From an uncultured Duncaniella sp. (lineage in GTDB: Bacteria > Bacteroidota > Bacteroidia > Bacteroidales > Muribaculaceae), in contig CAJTMJ010000006.1 of assembly GCA_910577335.1 (NCBI GenBank), forward strand, positions 54,336 to 118,335: a DNA stretch of 64,000 nucleotides, given 5' to 3'. Within the stretch, counting starts at the first letter, position 1; the number at the start of each line of letters is the position of its first letter. Position numbers and translations under genes: made by a program. Below the pieces are notes generated by a model. The model did no database searches and was not told the origin of the DNA. It saw nothing but the letters and a program-made list of their open reading frames with translations. Shown piece by piece: positions 8,774 through 16,251 of the stretch.

Positions 8774-9388
8774 ATGAAAAAGTTAGCAATGTCAGCTTCA
8801 TCGCTGCTTCTGGGGCTCTTAGCTGTTAGTATGACCTCATGCGGTGGTTCAGACTCAAAAGCCTCTTCCGATCCCGCAGTTCAGGCAGTGAAAGCGGCCG
8901 ATGGTGCAACTACCTCAAACCTCAACATCCGCTATATTGACGGTGATTCTTTAATGACGCATTACAATCTTGCTAAAGACTTTCAGGAAGCTTCTATGCG
9001 TGCTGTGTCTAAGATTGAAGGCGCTCGTCAAGCAAAAGCTACAGAGATTCAGAAATTCGCTTCTGCCATAGAGCAGAAAGGTCGTTCAAACGGCTATCTT
9101 ACCGAAGCAAGTTACAATGCCGATATGCAGAAACTTCAGAAGATGCAGCAGGACGCTGAGAATTATCTCGCAGGTTTGAGCCGTAACACTGAAAATGAGC
9201 TTGCACAGCAGCAACTCCAACTCAACGACTCTATCGAAAACTATATTAAGATCTACAATGCTTCCAAGGGTTACGATGCTATCCTCTTCAAGGCAGCCGG
9301 TATTTACTTTAATCCCGCTCTTGACATCACCAATGAAATCGTAGAGGGTCTTAACGCCCGCTATAATAAAGTAAGCGAAAGCAAGTAA
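8774..9388 (+). CDS. Skp/OmpH-like coiled-coil lipoprotein
   Basis: A 204-residue lipoprotein: signal peptide with lipobox VSMTSC (acylated Cys23), then a low-complexity linker to about residue 48. Next comes NIRYIDGDSLMTHYNLAKDF, the start of the OmpH/Skp fold, followed by a long alternating helical hairpin (residues about 70-165) and a closing strand (YDAILFKAAGIYFNPALDITNEIVEGLN). Skp-type proteins chaperone outer-membrane proteins in the periplasm; here membrane anchoring replaces the soluble form. It is followed by a strong terminator. Confidence 0.8.
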   Translation: MKKLAMSASSLLLGLLAVSMTSCGGSDSKASSDPAVQAVKAADGATTSNLNIRYIDGDSLMTHYNLAKDFQEASMRAVSKIEGARQAKATEIQKFASAIEQKGRSNGYLTEASYNADMQKLQKMQQDAENYLAGLSRNTENELAQQQLQLNDSIENYIKIYNASKGYDAILFKAAGIYFNPALDITNEIVEGLNARYNKVSESK

Positions 9389-9409
9389 TAAAATACTAAA
9401 CATAAAACA

Positions 9410-9450
9410 CTGCGGAACGGCACGTCATGATGTCGTTCCGCAGCGTTTTT
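9410..9450 (+). terminator. Intrinsic terminator after the Skp-like gene
   Basis: Arms CTGCGGAACG and CGTTCCGCAG, loop of about 14 nt, followed by CGTTTTT. It lies 21 bp after the stop codon at 9388. Confidence 0.85.
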
Positions 9451-9757
9451 AATGTGCCTAACCTATGTGATATTAAGATGTGCATATATAATATGTGTAG
9501 GGCATTAAAAGATTATCTATAAATAGCGAGCACAGCTTCCGGTCAGGAAGCTGTGCTTATGTTTGTGTGTTTAATAATCAATTTACCTTAAATATCCATT
9601 GGAAAATTATAATCTAATTTTTCTCGTAGCTCTATTCTTTAATTGTCCCTAAAAACGGGTTGCAAAATAGTTCTTTTGTTTTTAGTTAGTCTGAATTATA
9701 TAAAGAATGGGGGAGATTCAGATCAATCTTATCTGATTGAATCGTGAGATTGTAGTC
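9451..9757. other. Gene-free spacer with a perfect 12-bp hairpin
   Basis: No convincing reading frame was found on either strand. At 9529-9557 a perfect inverted repeat, AGCACAGCTTCC / GGAAGCTGTGCT with loop GGTCA, may be a second terminator or the terminator of the leftward sigma-factor gene. Around 9715-9745 a weaker interrupted repeat (GATTCAGAT / ATCTGATTGAATC) lies just past the sigma-factor stop. Confidence 0.5.
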
Positions 9758-10261
9758 TTAGCGGTAATCAGAAAAACGTACCTGAAGTTTCTTGCGGGCG
9801 AAGAATATGCGGCTCTTTACAGTGCCGAGGGGGAGATTCATTTTCTCTGCAATCTCGTTATATTTATAACCTGCGACATGCATAGAGAAAGGTATACGGT
9901 ATTCATCGGGAAATGCGTTGATGGCATCCGATATTTCACCGGCTCCGAAAGAACCTTCCGGGGTTTCAAGACCTGAATCCTGAGAAAGATTGAGGTGATA
10001 GAGATCCTCAGTCTGATCAATCACCGTGGCGCTGCGAACGACACGGCGATAGTTATTGATGAAGATGTTGCGCATGATGGTGAACACCCAACCTTTGAAG
10101 TTGGTATTGTCAACATACTTGCTTTCGTTGTCAAGGGCTTTCAGGGTTGTGTCCTGAAGAAGATCGTAAGCATTGTCTCGATTTGAAGTAAGCATATATG
10201 CAAAATTCAAGAGATTGCCTTGAAGGCTCATAAGCTTGTTCTGAAATTCCTGAGTTCCCAT
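9758..10261 (-). CDS. ECF-type RNA polymerase sigma factor
   Basis: A 167-residue sigma-70 family protein of ECF size. Region 2 spans about residues 12-75 (NAYDLLQDTTLKALDN, then FKGWVFTIMRNIFINNYRR). Region 4 spans about 112-162 (FPDEYRIPFSMHVAGYKYNE, then IAEKMNLPLGTVKSRIFFAR), with a clear helix-turn-helix. No anti-sigma gene is adjacent, so it is probably an orphan ECF; many Bacteroidetes orphan ECFs of this size respond to stress or growth state (family knowledge). A -7-like box (TAATTTTG on the minus strand, 10368-10375) sits about 105 bp upstream of the start. Confidence 0.9.
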   Translation of the reverse strand: MGTQEFQNKLMSLQGNLLNFAYMLTSNRDNAYDLLQDTTLKALDNESKYVDNTNFKGWVFTIMRNIFINNYRRVVRSATVIDQTEDLYHLNLSQDSGLETPEGSFGAGEISDAINAFPDEYRIPFSMHVAGYKYNEIAEKMNLPLGTVKSRIFFARKKLQVRFSDYR

Positions 10262-10855
10262 TTTTATATCGTTTTAGAGAGTTGAACGTTTGTTTTTATT
10301 GTTAATGATGATTCTCAGCATCCCCCCGGTTTTTTCGTTTTTATGGGGTTTGCTTTGTTGAACACTTCAAAATTACATCCTTTTAATGGAACTACGAGAT
10401 ATTGTGTCTAAAAAATCGCAACAATTATTCAAAATTAGTTAAATATTTACATAACTAATTAGAAATCAGATAATATATGGTATTACAAATTTGTTACAAA
10501 ATTATTACAATTTGGACTTGTTGTAATAATTCTGCAAATTTAGATGGGTAGGAATGTCTCTAAATCTGTAGACTCAGTGAATTGGTAGTATGTCGGGAGA
10601 GGAGAGCGAGTTTGAGGAGTATGTTTCTATTGTTAGGATAGTGGGTAGATGTTTTGTTTTTATTTTAGGAGTGTGTTAGTTGTAGATTAAACAATAATTT
10701 TGTTAAGTAGGAGTGGGTGTGAAAGTTCACCATGGATATAATGCTTGAGCACAGAAAAAGTTTTTAAAATTTATAAATTTAACTCTGTGATGTTAAATTT
10801 AACACTAATCTGACATTCCCAGCCATGAAATTATGAAAAAATATGAAGTGGAGGG

Positions 10856-10954
10856 TAATCGGAGTAATCGGACTGATCGGATTAATCAGACTAATCAGAC
10901 TGATCAGACTAATCGGATTTGTCTGATAAGTCCGATTAGTCCGATTTGTCAGAC
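10856..10954. repeat. 9-bp tandem repeat array with an inverted second half
   Basis: Seven contiguous 9-bp units of the type TAATCGGAC (variants TGATCGGAT, TAATCAGAC, TGATCAGAC) run from 10856 to 10918. Four units in the opposite orientation (TTGTCTGAT, AAGTCCGAT, TAGTCCGAT, TTGTCAGAC) follow to 10954. The array can therefore fold back on itself. It lies just beyond the sdhCAB terminator and is not in a gene. Confidence 0.85.
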
Positions 10955-10966
10955 TGTGATATAAAA

Positions 10967-11000
10967 AATGTGGTAAAGCCTAATTAGGCTTTACCACATT
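10967..11000 (-). terminator. Intrinsic terminator of sdhCAB
   Basis: A perfect 14-bp stem, AATGTGGTAAAGCC / GGCTTTACCACATT with loop TAATTA, followed on the minus strand by a run of six Ts. It starts 31 bp after the sdhB stop. Confidence 0.9.
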
Positions 11001-11030
11001 GCTATATTTACTGTAAATTACCTGTCGGGA

Positions 11031-11786
11031 TTAATCAGCGAATTTAGCTTTGATGAATTCACGGTTAAGACGTGCGATGTTGCTCAGAGGAACGTTCTTA
11101 GGACATTCAGCTGCGCAGGCACCGGTGTTGGTACAGTTACCGAAGCCGAGTTCATCCATCTTCTTAACCATTGCACGAGCGCGACGAGCACGTTCTACCT
11201 GACCTTGGGGAAGCAATGCGAATTGGCTTACCTTAGCTCCTACGAAGAGCATAGCTGAACCGTTCTTGCAAGCTGCCACACAAGCACCGCAGCCGATACA
11301 AGTTGCTGAGTCCATTGCTACGTCAGCCACTTCCTTAGAGATGGGAAGGCTGTTGGCATCCTGAGCGCCGCCGCAGTTGAATGACACATAACCGCCTGCC
11401 TGCTGGATCTGATCGAATGCGTTACGGTTAACCATAAGGTCACGGATCACAGGGAATGCGGCTGAACGCCAAGGTTCGATGGTGATAGTGTCCTCGTTGT
11501 TGAACTTACGCATGTGAAGCTGGCAAGTAGTGATGCCCTGCACGGGACCGTGGGGATGTCCGTTGATATAGAGTGAACACATACCGCAGATACCTTCGCG
11601 GCAGTCGTTGTCAAACACCACAGGTTCTTCACCCTTATCGACAAGCTGCTGATTGAGCATGTCGAGCATTTCGAGGAAGCTGCTACCGGTCGATACGTTT
11701 TCAACACGGTAGGTTTTGAACGCCCCTGGTTCTTTGGGACCACGTTGACGCCAAATCTTGAGGTTTACATTTATAGTATGTTCCAT
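11031..11786 (-). CDS. sdhB: Succinate dehydrogenase/fumarate reductase iron-sulfur subunit
   Basis: A 251-residue electron-transfer subunit. The [2Fe-2S] ligands are C62, C67, C70 (DCREGICGMC) and C88. Two further cysteine groups bind the [4Fe-4S] and [3Fe-4S] clusters: C163-C166-C169-C173 (CIGCGACVAAC) and C218-C224-C228 (CTNTGACAAECP). It passes electrons between SdhA and the haem b membrane subunit. It is the last gene of sdhC-sdhA-sdhB, 17 bp after sdhA. In an anaerobic Bacteroidales cell the complex most likely works as a fumarate reductase in succinate/propionate formation (family knowledge). Confidence 0.95.
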   Translation of the reverse strand: MEHTINVNLKIWRQRGPKEPGAFKTYRVENVSTGSSFLEMLDMLNQQLVDKGEEPVVFDNDCREGICGMCSLYINGHPHGPVQGITTCQLHMRKFNNEDTITIEPWRSAAFPVIRDLMVNRNAFDQIQQAGGYVSFNCGGAQDANSLPISKEVADVAMDSATCIGCGACVAACKNGSAMLFVGAKVSQFALLPQGQVERARRARAMVKKMDELGFGNCTNTGACAAECPKNVPLSNIARLNREFIKAKFAD

Positions 11787-11803
11787 TGTTTCGAATTTTT
11801 GAC

Positions 11804-13855
11804 TTATGACTTGTAGTTACGTGTTTGAACCTTGATTTCAGTATAGTTGAGGGGTTCTTTCAAAAGGATAGGCTTTTCGTTGTCGCCGGTGTATTTCCAG
11901 CATGACACATACATGTAATCTTTGTCATTACGTGCTGCTTCGCCGTCGGCAAGCTGATACTCTTCACGGAAGTGAGCACCGCATGATTCGTTACGGTTGA
12001 GTGCGTCAATAGCCATCATTTTGGCAATCACGAGGAAGTCTTCAAGACGAAGGGCTTTTTCAAGCTCAGTGTTGAGATCGTCAGCCTTACCTACGATGCG
12101 AAGGTCGGTGTAGAATTCCTTACGAACTTCTTCTACTTCTTCGATAGCCTTTACAAGACCCTGAAGTGTACGGCCCATACCTACGAGATTCCACATCACA
12201 TGACCGAGACGTTTGTGTATCTGGTCGGGTGACTTGGTACCCTTGATTGACATGAGCTTGTTGATACGCTCGCGAACGGCTTTTTCAGCTTCGTCAAATT
12301 CCTTAGTGTCAGTGGTGAAGTGAGGCACCTTAATCTGATCGCTGAGGTAATTCTGCATGGTGTAGGGGAGCACGAAGTAACCGTCGGCAAGACCCTGCAT
12401 GAGGGCAGAAGCACCGAGGCGGTTTGCGCCGTGGTCAGAGAAGTTACATTCACCGATAGCGAAGAGACCCTTGATTGAAGTCTGAAGCTCATAGTCAACC
12501 CAGATACCACCCATTGTATAGTGGCTTGCGGGGAAGATCATCATAGGAGTCTCGTATGGGTTGTCATCAGAGATCATCTGATACATGTCGAAGAGGTTGC
12601 CGTAGCGGTCACGAACAACATCCTCACCGAGGCGGTCGATTGCATACTTGAAGTCAAGATATACAGCGTTGCCGGTACCTACGCCATAACCTGCGTCGCA
12701 ACGTTCCTTGGCTGCACGGCTGGCGATGTCACGAGGACAGAGGTTACCGAATGCCGGATAGCGGCGTTCGAGATAGAAGTCACGGTCCTCATCGGGTATA
12801 TCGGTAGGCTTTTTCTTGCCTGCACGGATTGCTTCAGCGTCCTCTTTCTTCTTGGGAACCCAGATACGTCCGTCGTTACGAAGTGATTCACTCATAAGAG
12901 TAAGCTTCGACTGGTCTTCGCCATGAACGGGGATACAGGTCGGGTGGATCTGAGTGAATGCGAGGTTTGCAAGATAAGCACCCTTCTTGAATGCCTGAAC
13001 AGCTGCTGATCCGTTACAACCCATAGCGTTGGTTGAAAGGAAGAATGCACGGCCGTAACCACCGGTTGCGAGCACCACTGCGTGAGCTGCGTAACGTTCG
13101 ATTTCGCCTGTGATAAGGTTGCGGACGATGATACCGCGAGCGCGTCCGTCGATGATAACGACGTCGAGCATCTCACGACGATTGAATGAACGTACTGTTC
13201 CTTTCTTTATCTGACGGTTGAGCGAAGCGTAAGCGCCGAGAAGAAGCTGCTGACCGGTCTGACCTTTGGCATAAAATGTACGTGACACCTGTGCGCCACC
13301 GAATGAACGGTTGGCAAGGAGACCTCCGTATTCACGAGCGAAAGGTACACCCTGTGCAACGCACTGGTCGATAATGTTGTTTGACACTTCTGCAAGACGG
13401 TATACGTTGGCTTCACGTGAACGGAAGTCACCACCCTTGATTGTGTCATAGAAGAGACGGTATACAGAGTCACCGTCGTTCTGATAATCCTTGGCTGCAT
13501 TGATACCACCCTGTGCTGCGATAGAGTGAGCGCGGCGGGGTGAATCTTGGATGCAGAAGTTATATACGTTAAAGCCAAGTTCACCGAGAGTTGAAGCGGC
13601 CGATGCACCGGCGAGACCGGTACCTACCACGATAACATCAAGGTTACGCTTATTGGCGGGGTTGACGAGTTTCTGATGAGCTTTATAGTTTGTCCATTTC
13701 TGGGCTAAAGGTCCTTCAGGAATTTTTGAGTCAATCTGATATTCAGGGAGCTTGGAGGATTCGATGTCGGCAAAATCCTTCATTATAGGGGTTGAGTCAA
13801 TCATACCCTCAAGGTTCTTGTTATCTGCCATATCTGTGATTGTTATTTTATTCAT
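11804..13855 (-). CDS. sdhA: Succinate dehydrogenase/fumarate reductase flavoprotein subunit
   Basis: Up to 683 residues. The dinucleotide-binding motif is GTGLAG (residues 78-83). The FAD-linking histidine is H110 in HSIAAQGG, and the substrate region HPTCIPVHGEDQSKLTLMSE follows. Length and the SQGG-type block fit the B. subtilis/Bacteroides class rather than the E. coli class. It catalyses interconversion of succinate and fumarate at the cytosolic face. The start at 13855 could instead be the methionine eight codons later (13831, MADNKN), which leaves the fold intact; neither has a clear ribosome-binding site. Confidence 0.95.
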   Translation of the reverse strand: MNKITITDMADNKNLEGMIDSTPIMKDFADIESSKLPEYQIDSKIPEGPLAQKWTNYKAHQKLVNPANKRNLDVIVVGTGLAGASAASTLGELGFNVYNFCIQDSPRRAHSIAAQGGINAAKDYQNDGDSVYRLFYDTIKGGDFRSREANVYRLAEVSNNIIDQCVAQGVPFAREYGGLLANRSFGGAQVSRTFYAKGQTGQQLLLGAYASLNRQIKKGTVRSFNRREMLDVVIIDGRARGIIVRNLITGEIERYAAHAVVLATGGYGRAFFLSTNAMGCNGSAAVQAFKKGAYLANLAFTQIHPTCIPVHGEDQSKLTLMSESLRNDGRIWVPKKKEDAEAIRAGKKKPTDIPDEDRDFYLERRYPAFGNLCPRDIASRAAKERCDAGYGVGTGNAVYLDFKYAIDRLGEDVVRDRYGNLFDMYQMISDDNPYETPMMIFPASHYTMGGIWVDYELQTSIKGLFAIGECNFSDHGANRLGASALMQGLADGYFVLPYTMQNYLSDQIKVPHFTTDTKEFDEAEKAVRERINKLMSIKGTKSPDQIHKRLGHVMWNLVGMGRTLQGLVKAIEEVEEVRKEFYTDLRIVGKADDLNTELEKALRLEDFLVIAKMMAIDALNRNESCGAHFREEYQLADGEAARNDKDYMYVSCWKYTGDNEKPILLKEPLNYTEIKVQTRNYKS

Positions 13856-13878
13856 TAATGGTTAATACACCCCGGGGG

Positions 13879-14718
13879 TTAAAGATTTTCGGGTTGAGCG
13901 TCAGGGCAAACATCACCACCGCAAGTTCCCTGTGCTGCCTCGCAACCGGGCATTCCGGGAACGAGTGCGTCCATCTGAAGAGCGTGGGTTGATGCTTTGC
14001 TCTCTACATATTCTTTAAGCTCCTGTTCAAAGCTGTTAGAGTGTGCGCGTACGGTAAACACTACAGCCTCAGCGATGAAGAGTGCCACAACGATGGTAGT
14101 CCACCAGCAGCCGATTTTCTTCAAGCGGGGGAGCCATGTGTCGTTATCCCAACCTGCGCTCTGGAACATTGACCACATACCATGGTTCATGTGGAACCAA
14201 AGGGCGATAAAGCCGGCGATGTACACTATCGGAGTGTATACTTGGCTGAACGCGATTTGGATGAAAAGTGAACCGGCAGCGGGGGGAACAGCTACACCTT
14301 CGTGCATATAGTCGCAGTGAAGGATTTCAGCAAGCTGCATTTTTGCCCAGAACTGGATCATGTGAACCACGAGGAATGCGAGGATCACGATACCGAGCAC
14401 GAGCATGTTCTGAGATGCCCATTCTACTTGGGCGGGTTTTGACACCACATCATAACGGTCATTACCGCGGGCTTTGCGGTTCTGAAGTGTCAGCCATACG
14501 GCATAGAAGATGTGGATGATGAAGAGTGCGGCAAGACCGATGGTAGCTACGAGCGCATACCAGTTGGCGCCGAGAAATTCGCAAACTGCATTATAGCCTG
14601 AGGGCCAAAAGAGAGCGACACCGTTCATCAAGCAGTGAAACGTGACAAATAGGACAAGGCAAATGCCCGTGAGTGCCATCACGAACTTCCTTCCTATAGA
14701 TGAGCAAGTTAACCACAT
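13879..14718 (-). CDS. sdhC: Succinate dehydrogenase/fumarate reductase cytochrome b subunit
   Basis: A 279-residue membrane anchor with five hydrophobic helices. Candidate haem-ligand histidines sit in helices: H28 (FVTFHCLMNG), FIIHIFYAVW, FLVVHMIQFW and LWFHMNHGMWSMFQSAGW. This is the single-subunit di-haem type paired with B. subtilis-like SdhAB, where menaquinone is the partner. It is first in the operon; sdhA starts 23 bp later. The C-terminal tail is cysteine-rich (GCEAAQGTCGGDVCPDAQ), which is unusual for this subunit and may be a lineage trait. Confidence 0.92.
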   Translation of the reverse strand: MWLTCSSIGRKFVMALTGICLVLFVTFHCLMNGVALFWPSGYNAVCEFLGANWYALVATIGLAALFIIHIFYAVWLTLQNRKARGNDRYDVVSKPAQVEWASQNMLVLGIVILAFLVVHMIQFWAKMQLAEILHCDYMHEGVAVPPAAGSLFIQIAFSQVYTPIVYIAGFIALWFHMNHGMWSMFQSAGWDNDTWLPRLKKIGCWWTTIVVALFIAEAVVFTVRAHSNSFEQELKEYVESKASTHALQMDALVPGMPGCEAAQGTCGGDVCPDAQPENL

Positions 14719-14938
14719 AGTAGTTCTGTTAAATGAAATTAGTATTACTTAATTGATTGAATTGAATTCTATCACAAAATGCTATTGTTGAGAAAGTATC
14801 GAATACTATAATAATATACAATATTAATAGTACCTCATGGATTATACTGCAAAGTTAGTGCAAATCATCGGTGTTTACAAGAATTAAAGAAAAATTTCTT
14901 TAACTAATTTAAGGGGAATAAAAGATTATTTATGGATA

Positions 14939-14971
14939 TTTGGAGAATCACGAGAATTCTTTGTATTTTTG
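14939..14971 (+). promoter_or_regulatory. Promoter of plsC (TTTG-N21-TATTTTTG)
   Basis: TTTG at 14939-14942 and TATTTTTG at 14964-14971 match the -33 and -7 elements of the Bacteroidetes primary sigma factor. Transcription would start near 14978. The box lies inside the most upstream possible reading frame (ATG 14940), so translation must begin at 14997 or 15000. Confidence 0.65.
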
Positions 14972-14996
14972 TAATCAAAATAATCCCGTAAATGCT

Positions 14997-15713
14997 ATGA
15001 TGATACTCTACCGTATATATCAGATTTTAATAATGTGCCCCTTGATAGTGGTGTCAACCATTATCACGGCTGTGCTGACGGTTATTGGCTCGGCTTTGGG
15101 CTTCGGTAAATGGTGGGGTTATTATCCGGAAGTCATCTGGTCAAGGATATTTTGCTGGCTTGCGTTCGTGAAGGTCACTGTGCGCGGGCGTGAGAATATT
15201 GATAAGAACACTTCCTACGTTTTCGTTGCCAACCATCAGGGTGCCTACGACATTTTTACCGTCTACGGCTACCTCGGGCATAATTTCCGCTGGATGATGA
15301 AATCGAGCCTTCGTAAGATACCTTTCGTGGGTTGGGCTTGCGCTTGGGCTAAGCAGATATTTGTCGATAATTCCACCGCAAGTGCCACTCGCCGCACCAT
15401 GGCTGAGGCTGAAAGGCTGTTGAGCGGAGGTATGTCATTGGTGGTTTTCCCCGAAGGTGCCCGCACTTGGACAGGGGAGATGCGTCCGTTCAAAAAGGGT
15501 GCTTACCGTCTGGCTGTGGAATTCAACCTCCCGGTAGTGCCGTTGACCATCGACGGTGCTTTTCACGTTTTGCCGAGATTTAAAAAACTTCCTGTGCCGG
15601 GGCATATATACCTCACCATTCATAAGCCCATCAATCCTGATGGCGACGGTCACGACCTGTCAAAACTTATGCAGGAGTCACGGCAGGTTATCGAAGAGGG
15701 ATTGCGCCGATAG
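14997..15713 (+). CDS. plsC: 1-acyl-sn-glycerol-3-phosphate acyltransferase
   Basis: About 238 residues from the tandem methionines at 14997/15000, chosen because the promoter lies over the more upstream ATG. An N-terminal hydrophobic anchor (IYQILIMCPLIVVSTIITAV) is followed by the acyltransferase block: NHQGAYD (the HX4D catalytic motif), then FPEGARTW (glycerophosphate binding) and VPLTIDGAF. It makes phosphatidic acid from lysophosphatidic acid at the inner membrane. A single gene, followed by the groESL regulatory region. Confidence 0.9.
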   Translation: MMILYRIYQILIMCPLIVVSTIITAVLTVIGSALGFGKWWGYYPEVIWSRIFCWLAFVKVTVRGRENIDKNTSYVFVANHQGAYDIFTVYGYLGHNFRWMMKSSLRKIPFVGWACAWAKQIFVDNSTASATRRTMAEAERLLSGGMSLVVFPEGARTWTGEMRPFKKGAYRLAVEFNLPVVPLTIDGAFHVLPRFKKLPVPGHIYLTIHKPINPDGDGHDLSKLMQESRQVIEEGLRR

Positions 15714-15721
15714 GGGAGTGT

Positions 15722-15735
15722 TGTCAGTGCTGACA
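15722..15735. promoter_or_regulatory. Upstream palindrome 1 of groESL (TGTCAG-N2-CTGACA)
   Basis: Six-base arms TGTCAG and CTGACA with two spacer bases, about 110 bp upstream of the predicted groESL transcription start. It shares its half sites with the palindrome at 15786, which suggests binding sites for one activator. Confidence 0.5.
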
Positions 15736-15785
15736 GACGTGGAAGTAAACATATTATAGTGTATATGTGTTTTAAGATTGTCATT

Positions 15786-15805
15786 TTGTCAGTCCCGACT
15801 GACAA
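15786..15805. promoter_or_regulatory. Upstream palindrome 2 of groESL
   Basis: Perfect nine-base arms TTGTCAGTC and GACTGACAA around CC. It contains the same TGTCAG/CTGACA half sites as the palindrome at 15722 but with six bases between them. Its centre is 20 bp upstream of the -24 element. Confidence 0.6.
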
Positions 15806-15815
15806 GGTTAGCCTA

Positions 15816-15831
15816 TGGCACAATTTATGCA
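15816..15831 (+). promoter_or_regulatory. Sigma-54 type (-24/-12) promoter of groESL
   Basis: TGGCAC AATTT ATGCA fits the RpoN consensus TGGCAC-N5-TTGCW at 14 of 16 positions if the preferred bases are counted. The invariant GG (15817-15818) and GC (15829-15830) are exactly 10 bases apart. Start of transcription would be near 15842, leaving a 5' leader of about 64 nt before groES. Confidence 0.6.
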
Positions 15832-15905
15832 GTATCTTAAATCGTAAATTAAACTTATAAGCAAAAAATTATAATCATTAAAATAAACTCTTAATATTTA
15901 GAATT

Positions 15906-16181
15906 ATGAATATTAAACCCTTAGCAGATAGAGTTTTAATTAGCCCTACTCCAGCAGAAGAAGTTACAGCCGCAGGTATCATCATACCTGATTCAGCAAA
16001 GGAAAAACCATTGAGAGGCACAGTTGTAGCCACAGGCAATGGCACAAAAGATGAAGAAATGGTAGTAAAGGCAGGCGATGAGGTGCTTTTTGGAAAATAC
16101 GCAGGTTCAGAAGTCGAACTTGAAGGCACCAAGTATCTTATCATGCGCCAGAGCGACATTCTCGCAGTTCTTGAGAAATAA
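15906..16181 (+). CDS. groES: Co-chaperonin GroES
   Basis: A 91-residue protein of typical GroES length: IKPLADRVLI at the start, the mobile loop (about residues 17-35, TPAEEVTAAGIIIPDSAKEK), then GTVVATGNG and the closing strands DEVLFGKYAGSEVELEGTKY. It forms the heptameric lid of the GroEL chamber. It is 70 bp before groEL and shares its promoter region, which has a sigma-54 type box and two palindromes rather than a CIRCE element. Confidence 0.97.
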   Translation: MNIKPLADRVLISPTPAEEVTAAGIIIPDSAKEKPLRGTVVATGNGTKDEEMVVKAGDEVLFGKYAGSEVELEGTKYLIMRQSDILAVLEK

Positions 16182-16251
16182 TAAGACATTATTTATATAT
16201 AGATAAAAGTACAATCGCCCCCTCCATGGCGATTTAAAATAAAATACAATC

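Larger units (their letters stand above)
10262..11030. other. Long gene-free region upstream of the sigma-factor gene
   Basis: A 769-bp stretch with no supportable coding sequence. Contents: a C-poor, G/T-rich part at about 10530-10730; a -7-like box TAATTTTG at 10695-10702 that could start a short rightward transcript; an AT-rich part at 10755-10815; a 9-bp repeat array at 10856-10954; and the sdhCAB terminator at 10967-11000. An unannotated small RNA is possible here but cannot be shown by eye. Confidence 0.5.

Noticed and set aside
10856..10954. CRISPR array
   Set aside because: Units are contiguous 9-mers without unique spacers, and no cas genes are present; the PD-(D/E)XK protein at 40.6 kb lacks Cas4 cysteines.
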